A stretch of 64,000 bases of DNA from Thalassia testudinum (lineage: Eukaryota > Streptophyta > Magnoliopsida > Alismatales > Hydrocharitaceae), in assembly GCA_037157565.1 (NCBI GenBank), contig JAZHRO010000013.1, positions 75,509,501 to 75,573,500 of the forward strand, in the 5' to 3' direction. Of the stretch, positions 22,501 through 37,500 are shown piece after piece. Each line of letters starts with the position of its first letter. Positions within the stretch are counted from its first letter, which is position 1. Position numbers and translations under genes: made by a program. The notes beneath the pieces are model-generated. The model saw only the letters and a list, made by a program, of their open reading frames with translations, was not told where the DNA came from and did no database searches.

Positions 22501-25500
22501 TGCAAATGTTTTATTGTTTGCTAAATGTTCAGAGCCCTCAAGATTGCTGTTTAAAAAGTATAAAATCATAAGCGAAATCTTTGCTTCAGCAATGCAATCA
22601 TTTAATGATACTAGATCCTACTAACAAGAAGATAAACTCAAATGTTCTCTTCTTTTTTAGAACAACTCAATCTAGGTATTCCTTCAGTTATAAGCTGTAC
22701 AGAAAATGAGAATAGTCATAATCATTAGTGGATCACCTGTGCCGAATGACCAGTTCCTCTCTTGAAATGTACGGGATAGAAGCTTCCTTCTTTGACTAGG
22801 GCTGGAGCACCCTAGGGCTGAACTCTGCAAGGAACCATATATCATCCCTAAATTCATCATAGTGTAGGCTTCATGATAATCTCCCCTGCCTGTTAACTGT
22901 TCTTCTATCCATTTTACACCACCAAAAGAGTCTATAAGATTCAACAAAATTAAGCAGCCACTAACATCTTCCCCACTGTTTGCGGGGATTTCCATCACAT
23001 GCTTTGCAAGAGACGCAATCAGATTGTCACTAGGCACAAGATTATTGGCAATTAACCATGACAATATGCACAATCCTGCTTGTACTCTCACAGACGAACA
23101 ATCCGAGGCTGAAGAAGTTACTTGTTCCCCTTTCATGAACAGTTCAAAAAGCCATGGAAGCCTTCCAAAAACAAAAGAAGTATTTCCACTTTCCTTCAGG
23201 AAGCGATCCCACTTAGTTCTACTTTCAGTTGGCCAATCCTTGACTACACTATAAAGTATGTCTGTGATGTTTTTGAAATTGATGAGCTTATTATCATCAC
23301 TGCTATCATATATAATGCCTCCAGCTGAAGCATCAAGATGACCTGCATCATGAATGACCTGTGCATGTAGTTGCATGTTCGGAGAAAAAGAGTCTGAACA
23401 TGGGCTCCCTGTCAGTTGCATGAACTTCTCATTATAACTTTGCATGTTAATATCTTTCCATGCATGCAACAACTCCCCAACAGATTCATCATCACAATAG
23501 CTCAAAGCAAAGCCAATTAACTTCTTACGAGAAGCTGTATCCATGTTCTCCAGAATGGGCCCCCTAGCAATGGCAGAAGCCAGGTCCCAAACAGGTCCAT
23601 GACCTTTTTCAGCCAGATTAATGCAAAGCTCAAAGGCCAATTGCAGGTCACCAGTAACAGCTGCTTCCCTTGCTACAGCTTCTTGGATGGCTGCTATGTC
23701 ATCCTGAGATTTCAGTCCAAGTAATTTGGCAATCTCAATCAGTTCATCCACATCAAGATAAGCTCTAGTTTGGTTTGTGATCACCATGGTGATAATCTCC
23801 ATAGGATTTCCTATTTGTCTAAACTGCATCGGTAGAAGAGTCACCCCAAGGTTTGGGAGTTTCTTTGTCAGAGCATCAATAATGTCCAACTCAGCTTTAA
23901 CATTGTCGCTATCTGGAAACAAATGCAAGCATTCCTTGGCTTTCCATATCTGCAAAATCCCGCAACTGCAGTGAATAACAGATCATTTTTGCAAATAAAA
24001 TTCTGCTTTCATACTAGAACAGGTCTGATTACTACAGATGTTTATCAGGTAAACACTTATGTAATGTACTTTCTTTTGTGTGCCTTTGAAATTTTAGAAA
24101 GTCATAAAACTGCTAAAGAACTGAAAAAGGAAATGCAGGAATACTCACTTCTGAGCTAGAAAGGCTTGATGCTGAAAAGAAATATTCTCTTGCAGCTTGA
24201 ATAACTAAACTTTCTGCTTTCTCAGATGCCATAACGGTATAACCAGATCCTTTCAAATAGTTCCTTGCCAGGGAGAACTTCCTGGCCTTTAGTAATCCTC
24301 TGCAGAATTCTGTCAGCATGTACTCTATGTCCAGGAAAGAGAAAGCCTTTTCCTGAAAGCATTGCATATCATTCCACAAGTTTGCCCAATCAGCATCGGC
24401 CCTCCCCTGTTGACGGCTAAATTTTGACAGAAGAAGACGGATAAGTTGCTTTACATTCTTTTCATCCAAGTGTGCTACTAGGAAAATGCTCATTGGCTTC
24501 GGAACCTGCATGGCAGATTCATCGAGTTCCAAAACAGTTACACAGAACCGCCACAGAGTATTATTCTAATATTTAGAAGAAAAAACTAAAATGGAAAGAT
24601 GCTTTTTTTCCAAAGGCTTCATCAGGAAATTATTCAAACATAAATCCCTGTTGGTACTGATGCAGTTAGGGCTGATATTCCCATGCTGCAATAACCAAAT
24701 TACCAGTTATAGCCAGAGAAATAAGACTAAGCGATTGGTGATTATGAAGTTTCATTAGATGATTATGCATACCATGAAGACATCAATAAAATGCTATACT
24801 TAAAAGCCATTTCTTGAATTGAAAACAAGTTTTCTTCAGAGAAGGAATGCTGAACAAGATGCTGGAATTAGGTGCTGTACTAATCTTTAGAAACTGTACT
24901 GACTAGGATTCTCTGATCTATTAATTAGAACTTAAGGGTAGTACAACAAATGATCTTGCGCACTTTGTTCTATAGAAGGATAGTTCTACCCACTTCACCT
25001 TTTCCTGTTTATTTCCATCCTTGCTTCCCCTTGCCCTGTCTTGTTCCCTACCTTGGTGTCCACAATCATAGCTATTCTCAGCATGTATCTCGCTGTTCCA
25101 GATGCCGGGGGAGACATCATCTAAAAGCATAGATTTTCTTGCCATCATAAATGACTTCCCTACACCCAAAGAAGCACATTGGTCACGATCTCCTTATGTC
25201 ACAAATGACCAATCCATCATAATCTCCCTCGACAAAAGTAAATCATGTCATCCCATGGAAATCATCATATCCAGGATGTTCACCAAAAGTGAGTCGCCCC
25301 TCACATAGATTCAGATGCTAAAGTTAGATCAATGTTGCACCTGGGTATAGTTGAGTCTAAAAATGAGAAAGCCTGTTCGCTGGAGCGGTCCAGATGCCAT
25401 GAGTTACCCCAAGAGGAGAAGGTGAATTTACTCCACTCCTTGTATTTCAAAATTACCCATAGATAATTATCGTAATTGTCATAAGTCAGTGGTTAGATAA

Positions 25501-28500
25501 CATCTGTATATAATCCGCTGCCATATCCATCACTAAGCAGATAGGATCCAAACCATCAACATTGTGCATAAATGGATACCTATAGATATCTTAGAGATAT
25601 CTGATTTGCACCCTGAGAAAGGGAACTGTGGCATATATGTTTGAAGCAAATTCCACTTTGAGAGGTTTGAAAAAGCACAATCTAAGATATCCAATTATGG
25701 TTATATATATTTTAGATTTAACAATTCACACATAGTAATAACGCCTGCCTTAGGGGACAAATTGCTTCCAGAGAAATTGGGCCGCCAAAGAAAATTATTA
25801 AGCTCAAGGAGGGCGATGAGGGGTGCGAGTGGGAGGAGAGGGGAGGGCGATGGGAGGGGAAGCCATGGTTCTCTCTGCGAGGGGGTGTGTTTCAAGTGAC
25901 ACGGGGTGGGACATTGGGCGAGAGATTGTAGAGACCCAGTGGTGTATCTACGTTGTCATGGGATTGGACATCGTTGGAGATCTTGCAAGAATGGAGTTGT
26001 CAATCATGCGGAGCAAAGGTTGCCTCCACCACCTTCACCTCCTCCAGCTTGGGAGGTTGATTCGGCCTGGTCGCATGAAGTAAAGAATCTAGATGGTGTC
26101 CTTGATTCTTCCCTTGTGGGAACTATTATCCACGGATCACCGGAGCTAGATCAGATTAGGATGGCGATTTCTGAGGTGAAGCTGACGGCGTCAGGATGGA
26201 AGATCGCTTTCTTTGCAAAGACGAAGGTACTGTTGTTTGGGTTGCATATTTCCGACGTCGATCATTTGCAGTTTCAAGTTTTAAACTTTAAAGAGTTCTC
26301 TATTCATTGGAGCTCACTGGGCATTTACAAGGGTGCACATGTCGAATGTGTTCCTAGTCGCCCTTCTACATTGTTTCGCATTATTGGAATTCCATTGAGA
26401 TGGAGGATGATTGGAACGGTGACAGCCTTAGGTTCTCCTTTTGGTCGTGTGAGGAAGTGTCATGGTATTGGTCTTCGCGAAGGAGATGCGACTACGGTGA
26501 TGGTTGAGGCATAAATCTTGAGTGGAAAGAAGGTCCCTAGCAAGGAGATATTAAAGTTTGGGAGCTGTGCTTGTGTTATCTTGTTTGAAGAGGTGACAAA
26601 GAAGATGTGTGATGGAGTTTCGTATGCTCAGGTGGTGGTCGATGGACTTGGAAGGTGTAGAAGTGGGCTGGGGAGGATTACTGGGTGAGGAAGATAGCTC
26701 TAGGGACCATGAATGGTCATGGTGATGGTGCTCTGATGGCTATTGGAAGCCATGTCAGCATGCACCAGATCAAGAAGCCCAAGGAGCAACAACCAGCTGA
26801 TTTTGAAAATTCGAAAATTGGGATCGGTGGTAGAGTTTCTAACTTTGGAGGCCATGGTAACGCTTATTTTGGAAGCCAAGGTGATGCCATTTCTGGTAGC
26901 CAAGGTGGCATGGCTGGCATGCTATTTTTGGAAAATCCAATTGATGGCAGGGCTGGCGTGGCTGACCACGTGATGTACACATCATGTGGTGATGAGTTGG
27001 CGCAACTAGCTTTGAGAAAAGCGCTGCAGGATGATGCAATGCACAATCTAGCACAGGAGGCGATGGTTTTCAGCGATGCACAGGTGGCTTTTGGATCCTT
27101 TGAGGGATCCGGACGTGGTGAGTCCTCTTCCTTGAAAGATATTCACTCTTGTTATGCATTTGCTAGGGGTGGGGGCCCTTCTCTTGCTGCTGGAGATGCG
27201 TTGCAGGTGAACTATTCGTTGGAGCAACAAACTGGACGTTAATTGGAGGAAAATGAGGGAGATTTTCATGGATCTTTGATGGAGATTATGGACCATCTTT
27301 GTGATATTTCGTGAGGCTCTTTGCAGGTGGCAGCCAGACTTAAGATTGGGTACGGTCGTGGTGAGTGCTCATCTAATGATGTACCTTTGAAGTCTTCTTT
27401 TGTTTCTTTGGGGCAAGTATCTGGGGGTCCCGTTGGGTGTTTTGATACAATGCAGGTGGCTGAGGTACCTTTGGCTTTTGGGCATATTTTCAAGGCATCT
27501 TTAAGGGGACTAGAGAATGATGGCTGCAAAGATGTGACAGAGGTTTGTGGGCAGGCTAAATCTAATGGGAAAGGAAAATGGCTGGTTGTGAGACCTTCGA
27601 GTTGTTCTTCAAATTCAGCTCGCACTATTCCACCGAAACATAAGTTGCTGCGTAGTGCTTGTTATAAGCGTAAGAGGGTGTCAAGAAACAACAAAGAGAG
27701 GCATGTGGAGTCGGATTTGAAGGTGGTGGATGGGCGTGTGGCAACGATTGTTGGGGTGAAGAAGGTGCACAGGGGGATGGCTAACAGATCTATGAATGCT
27801 TAGGGTGTTTTCGTGGAATATTAGGGGTCTCCGAATGAAGAGCAAAGATCAATTCTAAAAAGATTCTTGGCAGATTGGAAAATAGACATTGTGATGCTAC
27901 AGGAGACACATTTGGATACGCTTTCGGTGCAGATGAAGAACAACATATGTGGTGATAGATATTCAGAATATCTTGAAGTCAAGGCAGAAGGTAGATCGGG
28001 AGGCATTCTTGTCCTATGGTAGGGTGATCAATTTTAGCTTGACTCGTCATTAATTGAAAGCAGGGTGAGATGAGTTTTCTTTTGTCATCTCATGTGTATA
28101 TGGGTCATGTGAAGATGCAGCTAGGCTTGTTTTTTGGGAGGAGATATCTTGGGCATCATACTTTGTAGATGGAAGGCCTTGGCTTATGGGCGGAGATTTT
28201 AATGTGACATTACATATGGAGGATAGACCAGATGGGAGGTGTGTGAGAGCTACGCTTGAGTTTCAGCTTGTGTTTCAGGAGTAAGAGCTGGTGGATCTCC
28301 CGTTGTCTGGATCTCGATTTACTTGGAAGAATGGGTATGGGCACGGAGCTGGTGGATCTCTCGTTGTCTGGATCTCTGTAGTATCGCTATGGCTAAGGCC
28401 TTCCATGGGGTGGAGGTGATGGCGTGTGACAGGCCATTCTTGGATCATACACCCCTGGTATGGAAGAGTAATGAGAATGTAAATTTTGCTACATATTTTA

Positions 28501-31500
28501 AGTTCAGTACATCACGGTTAAAGGAACCTGGGTTCAAAGAGCTAATACGTGACAGATGGATAGCTACTCTTGTGTGTGATTCGGCTACTCGTATAGTAGC
28601 GAGTAGAATATGGGCCACCCGGGAGGCGATGATGGAGTTTAGACATGGATTACGTGAATGGAGAGAGGCAAGAAGGAAGGAGGCATTGTCTATGACTGTA
28701 GGGTCTCGGCTTTGGATAGACAGGAAGAGGAAGTGAGGTTGACTAGTCAAGAGTGAGAGTGCAGGAAAATGCAAACGGTGGTTTTGGAGGAAGATCACAA
28801 GGTGGAGATGGATTGAAGATAGAAATCTAGATAACTGTGGCTAGAAAAGGGAGACTAATACAAAGTTTTTTCACATGGCTACAAGCAACAAAAGAAGAGT
28901 GAATATGATCAATGGGTTGAAGGTTAATAATCATATGGTACGTGATCGGAGTCAGATTTGTGATGCCTTTCATGATTATTTTCATGAGTTCACTAGAAGG
29001 CAACCTGGGGGTGATTGGCATATGGGCACTTCAGAGCTGGTGCAGGTGAGGGAAGAAGCGAAGGTGAACCTTGTTCATAAGGTGGGAGAAGAGGTCATAT
29101 TGGCTTTGAATGGGCTAAAGGCGAAGGCCTTGTCAGGACCAAATGGGTTGTAGATAATTTTTTACAAGGAAATGTGGATGTTGTGGGACGGGATGTGGTG
29201 GCTATGATCCAAGAACTCTTTGGAGGTAATGAAGGATTCGAGAGATTGAATTGCTTTTATTTATTTCTTTTGCCAAAGAAGACAAGTGTAGAGTTGGTTG
29301 ATGATTTCAAGCCGATAGTGCTTTCGAACTCTATTTATGTGCTTGTGGGTAAGATACTAGCAAATAGATTGCGGTCTGTCTTGTCTTATCTTATTTCTCC
29401 TGTCCAATCAGCTTTTATTAAGGGTAGAGCACTGTAGGATTCCTTTGTTTTGGCAAAAGAGATGGTGGCGGCCTTAAAGAGGAGAAGAACGTCAACTTTT
29501 TTATGGAAAGTGGATTTTTCAAAGACTTACGATTTCATAGCATGGACTTATTTGTGGGATATTTTGAGAAGACAGCGCTTCCCTTTGAGATGGATCCAAA
29601 TGATGAAAAGATGTGTGACCACATTTTTTTCTATTCTTGCTGATGGCTGATCTAATGGATCATGAATCCAACCATAACGGGTAGTGAGGCAGGGATGTCC
29701 ATTAGCACCTATGCTTTTTGACATTGACGTGGATACATTGGCATCTTTGGCTTTTAAAGCATGTGAAGGTCATCTGTTTAGTGGATTCACATCGTATAAG
29801 GATGGCACTTTAATCACCCCTCTTTTGCTGCGGATGATGCAACTTTTTTTGTTGAGGGTGGCAGGACGAAGGCATCCCACGTTGCTTCTTTGGTTAGGAT
29901 TTTTGCAGATATAACAAGGTTGAAGATTAACATAAGAGAGTCCTTGTTAGTACCTTTTTACATTTCAAAAAGGGAGGTTCAGGAGATTGGTAATATTCTG
30001 GAGACTCCCGTGTCACAATTACCAATTAGATATCTTGGTTTGCCCTTGAAAGGGAGAAGGCTTGTGGTAGCTGATTAGGATTGTGTGGTGGATAGATTGA
30101 CAAAACAACTGTCCTCGTGGAGTGATGGGCTTTTATTGAGAGGCGATCAGGTGGTACTTCTGAAATCAATTTTATCCTCTAATATGATTTTTTTTTCTAT
30201 CTGTTTTTAGGTCACCAAAGAAAATTATTAAAACAATGGACATTATCCAGAAGAGATTTTTTTGGAAGGGTGTGGATCATGTGGGAAGGTTTGCCCAACT
30301 TGTCCCTTTGAATGAAATCTGTCTTCCCAAAAGTGAAGGTGGTTTGGGGGTAAGGCGATTAGATGAGTTTAATATGGCTTTACTACTCAAATGGGTGGTT
30401 AGAATCATCTCTGGTGATACGTCAATGGTCAGTATGGTTATAAAAGATGCATATGGGGAGGATATGGATTTGATAGAGCAAGCCCAGCCAAGTAGAGGAC
30501 CCTCGTCGATTTGCCATTCCATTAGGCTGATGCTACAAGATTCAATTAGTGACTTCAGGTCGATATTGGGAGATGGGGCTGATTTCAAGTTTTGGCTGAA
30601 TGACTGGAGCAGCTTAGGGAAATTTTCAGAAATGTATCCACGTGTTTTCCACCTCATCAGCAATAAAGAAGCCTCGGTGGATGAAGTGTGGGATGAACGC
30701 CACAATGGATGGGACTTTAGAATGCCTCCAGGCTTCTCGGAGCCTAATTTACAGGAGTTTCAGCAGTTGTTGCGTGATATTTCAGATCTGAAACCACATA
30801 GAAATAGTACAGATGTTTTCAGCTGGAGGGAGGAGGCTTTCACGGTGAAGAAGGGGTATCTAAGGCTGTTGTATGTTGGTGGAGGCACTAATGAAGAAGT
30901 CAAGAATGATTCAAAAAATATATGGAATTGTATGCTGCCCAGATAAAATTATTTCTCTGGTTGTTTAGGAGAAAGCGACGGGTGACTAAATGCTTCATGC
31001 GAAGGTGGAGAGATGAAAATGTCACGTGCGCCTTTTGTCAATCTGATGATGAAGATCTGGACCACCTTTTCTTTCACTCATTTTCCAAGGACATGTGGTG
31101 TATTTTACAGCTTCAAACGATTGACGCTTCCAATTTCTCATCCTTTTGGAGGTCTTTCCGTGATCATTACAATCTGGATGTTGCATGGTGGGTTAAAGGA
31201 TTTGCCACACTATGGCGCATATGGCTACAATAGAACGGCAAAATCTTTAGAGATGAGCATTGCTGGGTGGAAAATGTAGCGAGAGAGGTTAATTAGTTGT
31301 CTGAATTTTAGCTTCAAAATTTATAAGTCCGTTCTGTTTATTTAATACAATATCTGGATGATTACCGATCTCAGGAAATCTTCCTTTCTTTCCCTTAAAA
31401 AAAATGTTTGCTTTATCTAGTTATATTTGATAGACTTCTACACCCTTTTTCCCTTTTGCAAAGTAGAAGGATCACCTAGGACAATTGGTCGTCCATTTCT

Positions 31501-34500
31501 AATGAAGGGACGAAACTTCTATATATTTAATACATTTAACCATTTTTTAAATTGTAGGTTATATATAAAGCCTATTTAAGATTATAGACAAATATTCATA
31601 TTTGAACACATTTTGATGCTTTGATGGAGAAGCTTGACAAAAGGATAGCTTCTTGGCGAGCATGCTTGCTTTCCAAGGGAGGTCGATTGGTTTTGTTTAA
31701 GACAATTCTATCTGTCATTTCGATCTTCATGTCCATTTACAAGATATTCCCTTACCTTTTCTATTTATCTATTTGTATATGGATTATTTTCCCTTTATCT
31801 TTTCATTTGGTCCTCTTATGTATTTACCTACAGCCCTCTCTATATAAAGAGGTGTAGGGTTTTCAAAGAATAATAGATTGAACGTTTCTTCCCACTTGAC
31901 ATTAAAGTGACAATCCTAGATCGATGCTTTGGTATTCCATTGAAAACCTAGCCGCCAAACCCATCCACCAAAACCCCCTCTCTCCTCCGTCATCGAGCTG
32001 TTGGCCTCCACCTGAGAGAGGTGCCGCACTGGCCCTCTCTCCTCTCTCTCTCCCTTGCGCGAGCAGACTAGACTAGCGATGGTAGCGCCGTCGGCTACTG
32101 CGTAGCTGATCGCTGCCCACCGATGAGCAGCACGACAAGGACCCCCTGTCCTTGTTGGGCGGCATCGTGGGGGCTTGATGGTCCTCTTGGTGGCCATCGT
32201 TTGATCCTAATAGGGCTAAGTTTTCCCTCTGACACAATATTCGGGACTTTTATACTCCGGATCTTGTGTTGGGATCTTCTTGTGTGATGTTTGAATGATT
32301 TGTAGAATCTGTAAATTCAATTTGAGATCTTGATTTAGTGGTCTTTCTCCCTGATTTGGCGTGATGGCATCTTCCTCTTCATCCGAAGTCACAACAAATG
32401 CATCCACAGAGATCACGAACATCAAGAATATGTTTTTTGTTCCCATCTCGAAGTTAAATGAGATCAACTATGCACGTTGGTCACAGACGTTCCTTATGAT
32501 CGTGGAAGGACATGATAAGGAACATATCTTGTTGGAGACAGACCCGACCAACAAGATCGGGAAGTATGCCACATGGAAAAAGGACAATTCCACGGTCAGA
32601 GCTTGGATTATGAATGCTGTGGCCTTGCATATTGGAGATGGGATAATGTATTATAAGACCGCCAAAGAAATGTGGGATTCTCTTCATGATACATACTCTC
32701 ATGAAAAGAATTCCAGTAAGGTATTTCATATTACTCATGACACGTTCTCTCAGACAGGATGATCTTTCTCTACCTTAGTACTATGCTAAGTTGAAAGGGT
32801 TGCTAGAGAATTATAATGCATGTAGGCCAATCTGTACATGTGCTACACAGAGAGAGTATCGCAAGGAGTTTGTGGTGCTCAAGTTTTTTTCTGGTCTAGG
32901 TCTAGATTATGAGTCAGCCAGATCTTAGATGCTTATGTTGACGGAGCTTCCTACTTTGGAGGAGGCATATAGCAAGGTCAGTAGACTGTCAGTCAGATCT
33001 ACTGTTCTAAAGACCACAGGATAGACCTCGACCTTTGCTACTATTGGTGGTCAAGGAGGATGTGGTGGCTCTGCTATTCGTGGACGTGGTCAAGGCTGAG
33101 GGTAGCCTGGCAAACCACATCCAACTTGCACTTTCTGTGGGTGCATTGGACATGTTAAGGCATCTTGCTGGACCAAGCATGGGAAGCCACCTATGGTTAA
33201 TCAGGTGTTGACTTCTACTGAGTCAGAGACATATAGTTCCAAGGGTAGAGTTTAATGCCCTTGCACAGAGATTGGCTCAAGTCACACAGGAGCCTCCTAC
33301 TTCAGATACTGCTACCCTTGCCTCCTCAGGTATAGAGTGTGACTCTAGTCTCTCTGCACTTTTGCATTACAGTAGTAGATCTCATTGGCTTATAGATTCT
33401 GGAGCTTCACGGCATTTGAGTGGTGATCGGTCTTCTTTTAGACAACTATAGTCTATCAGTTCAGGATGCACAGTACAGGTTGTTGATGGTCACCATTCTA
33501 GAGTTGATGGATAGGGGGAGGTTTCTCCTACTCCCAGTTTGCAGTTGTTTAATGTCTTATTTGTACCTGAGTTTCTGTTTAATTTATTATCTATCAGCAA
33601 AGTTACAAAGGATCTCAATTGTCATGTTATATTTGATGATGTTGGTTGTATGTTACAGGACAAGCTTACGGGGAGGTTGATTGGTGGTGGACATGAAGGG
33701 GGGTATATCGCCTGCTTCAGACAGACATTGCTGCATCCTGCCAGGGTGAGTATGGGTTTGATTTTGGGACTGCTCTTCAGTAGCATCATCGCCTTGGGCA
33801 CATTCCTCTAGATAAGCTACCACGTATTATCCCTCATCTGTCACCTGCTACTAAGATCATATGTGATGCGTGTCAGATTGGGAAACATCACAGAGCTTCT
33901 TTTCCTTCTATTTCTTTGCTATCAAAGTCTATTTTTGATTTGGTTCATTTGGATGTTTTAAGGTCCCAGTCGTGTTCCAAATAGGTTGGGGCATAGATAT
34001 TATCTAGTTATTGTAGATAATTGTTCAAGAATGCCATGGTTATTTCTTTTGAAGAAAAAGTCTGATGTAGGCACTATTATAGAAGATTTTCTTATTGAAA
34101 TAAAAACTTAGTTTTCGACTACTGTGAAATGTGTCGTGTGCATTCTACAGGTCACATGGTATTGTGTATCAAACTGCATGCCCACAGACATTCCAACAAA
34201 ATGGGATAGCTGAGAGAAAGCACAGGCATATCCTAGATGTGACAAAAACTCTTCTCATACATCATAATGTACCCTAGGTGTATTGGGGTGATGCAGTACT
34301 TACGTCCTGCTGTCTGATTAATTAGATGCCTAGTTTTGTGCTATCAGAATAGATTTCCTAGCAGATTCTACATCCCGACAGAAATCTCTCTTGTGACACC
34401 TCGTACTTTTGGTTGTGTTGCCTTTGTACATGTTACTAGTCCAGGCAAAGATAAGTTGGCACGGAGAGCCACTAAATGTGTTTTTTTGGGTTATACGCAT

Positions 34501-37500
34501 ACTTGGAAGGGATACAGGTGCTGTGATCCCATCACCAGGAAACATTACGTGAGTGTAGATGTTACATTCCATGAAGCTGTATCATATTTTTCTACGGTTG
34601 CGAGACAATTGTCATTTGTACCACAGGAGAGATGTTCTCAACAAGCTCCTATGCCTGTGCCAACCATGCAATTTGGTGATTTTACACCTATTCCTGTGCC
34701 TATTCAGTCCTCCACGGATACAGGTGATGGTAGATTCAGAGATCCACCAGTGGTATATTAGATTCCAGTGACATACCGGCCACGTGTTACTACCCCCCTT
34801 TCCCCTACTACAGTGCCATCATCCTCCCCCACACAGATATGTGTCGATGATACTGACAATTCTCTGCCTCCTGATGTCTCTACAGGCTCTGATAGCATTC
34901 CTGAGGATGATACTCCACTTCCTACAAAAGCTGATAGTGACCTTCTTATAGCAGTTAGGAAGGCCCCATGCAACTGTGCACGATATCATGTCACTGGTGC
35001 GTCTGTATGTGATGGTCTTAGTACTACTTTTGCTACCTTCACTACGACTCTTATGGTGTCCACAATACCATCAACTTACCAGGAGGCCATGCTTGACCCT
35101 ACATGGCATAAAGCTATGATGGAGGAGATGGAGGCTCTTTAATCCTATGGCACGTGGGAGCTCACTCCCAGACTCGTGGGAGCTCATGTGGTTAGATGTA
35201 GATGGGTCTTTGCCTTGAAATATAACCCTGATGGGTTTATTTCTAGGCATAAGGCTCGCTTGGTGGCGAAAGGGTTCACTCAAACATATGGAGTAGACTT
35301 TTTTGATACTCTCTCCTGTAATAAGGCTTTCAACAGTGCGTATTCTTCCCTCTGTGGCAGCCAACAAAGACTGGGCTCTTCACCAGCTAGATGTGAAGAA
35401 CGCCTTCCTTTATGGAGATCTCCAAGAGGAAGTCTATATGCAGCAACCTCATGGCTTCGAGGTTGAGGTGGAGTGTTTGCAAATTGAAGAAGGCTACTAT
35501 GGACTAAAGTAGAGTCCACATGCATGGTTCCACAAACTATCTGAGGTAGTGGAAGGCAAGGGTCTAAGAAGATCTACATTTGATCATTCCTTATTTACCA
35601 GGGAGACTGATAGGAGAGTGGTTGCACTCCTTGTCTATGTGGATGACCTTATCATTACAAGAGATGATACTACTGATATTCTACAGCTCAAGAAAAATTT
35701 GGTAGCACAATTTGTTATGACAAATCTGGGATTTCTGTGCTACTTCTTGGGCATTGAGGTGGCAAGAGGAAAATATGATATTTTACTGAGTCAGAGAAAG
35801 TATGCACTGGATGTTCTTAGGGAAACTAGGATGTTAAAAGCCAAGGTGGCTAACATTCCCATACGATAATGTAGAACCTGTGGATAGCAGAAGCTACAGA
35901 CAGTTGGTAGGGAAGTTTCTCTACCTTACCATCCCTAGGCCAGATATTTCACTTGTTGGGAAGCTTAGTCAATTCATGGAAAAGCCAACTAAGCAGCATT
36001 GGAATGCTGCAATGCAGGTACTCAGATATTTGAAGAGAGCACCAGGCCGTGGATTGTTGTTTCACAAGGGGTGTCCTATGACAATTATATGATATTCTGA
36101 TGCAGATTATGCTGGCTGTCTTGCTGATCACAAGTCTACCACGGGATTTTGCACATATGTTGCAAGAAATCTAGTAACTTGGAGGAGCAAAAAGTAGACT
36201 GTGGTATCTAAATCCAGTGTTGAATCAGAATATCGTGCTATGGCACAAACAACCGCAAAGATGGTTTGGATACAATCTATTTTGCGAGATTTATATGTGC
36301 AAATAGAGGAGCCTATGGAGATGAAGTGTAACAACCTTGCAGCTACTTATATTACTAATAATCCCATGTTTCATGAGTGTACAAAACATGTAGAAATAGA
36401 TTGTCACTATACCAGAGACCTTATTCATAAAGGTGTTATTTTCACATCTTCGATTACTTCAAAGGACCAAATAGCAGATGTCTTTACTAAGCCATTGAGC
36501 AAGACTGCCTTCGACGTTGGTTGTGACAAGCTGAGTATGATAGATATCTATGCTCCAGCTTGAGAGGGGGTGTAAGAGGATATTCCCTTTCCTTTTCTAT
36601 TTATCTATTTGTATATGGATTGTTTTCCCTTCATTTTTTTCTTTTGGTCCTCTTATGTATCTTACCCACACTTCTCTCTATATAAAGAGGTGTAGGGTTT
36701 CCAAGGAATAATAGATTGAATGTTTCTTCCCATTATATTTGATAGACTTCTATACCTTTTTTCTCTTTTACAAAGTAGAAGGATCACCTAGGACAAGTGG
36801 TCGTCCATTTCTAATGAAGGGGCCAAACTTCCATATATTTAATACATTTAACCATTTTTTAAATTTGTAGGTTATATATAAAGCCTTTTTAAGATTATAG
36901 ACAAAGATCCATATTTGAACACATTTTGATGCTTTGATGGAGAAACTTGACAAAAGGCTAGCTTCTTGGCGAGCATGCTTGCTCTCCAAGGGAGGTCGAT
37001 TAGTTTTGTTTAAGACAGTTCTATCTACCATTTCGATATTCATGTCCATTTTTTGACTTCCAGTTAAGGTTGTCACCCATATTGAGGTCTTATGCCATCG
37101 CTTCTTTTTTTTTTGAAAAGGAAAATGATAGTTATCCAGTTGATAACCACCCAGCCTTATGCCATCGCTTCTTATGGAAATGGGCCTTTGAACATGGGAG
37201 TGATGGGTATTTGGTTGCTTGGAAGGAAGCTTGCCAACCATTCTCAAAAGGAGGCTTAGTGTGCCAATATTATGAGTGGTGATGATCACTTATGTCCTTG
37301 GCTTTTGCATTCGTTCTACAGGAATACCCTGGATTGGAATCAGTGTGCAGTTCTCTCCAGTGGCGAATTGGCCTTTTGGAGGGGTCTTTCTCACCTATTT
37401 CCATGCCTTGCTGAATTCTTCACTCCAAGAGTGGGTGCTGTCGAAGGGTTCCTTTTTTGGCTGCCTTCTACTCACGCCTCTATAGCCTGGTGCATGCCCC

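Noticed and set aside
25784..30230. 16-bp match CCAAAGAAAATTATTA at 25785 and 30215
   Set aside because: Length and AT content make a chance match plausible in 64 kb.
25740..31430. Target duplication for LINE-B
   Set aside because: The sequence after its A tail (TGTTTGCTTTATC) was not found near the 5' truncation point.
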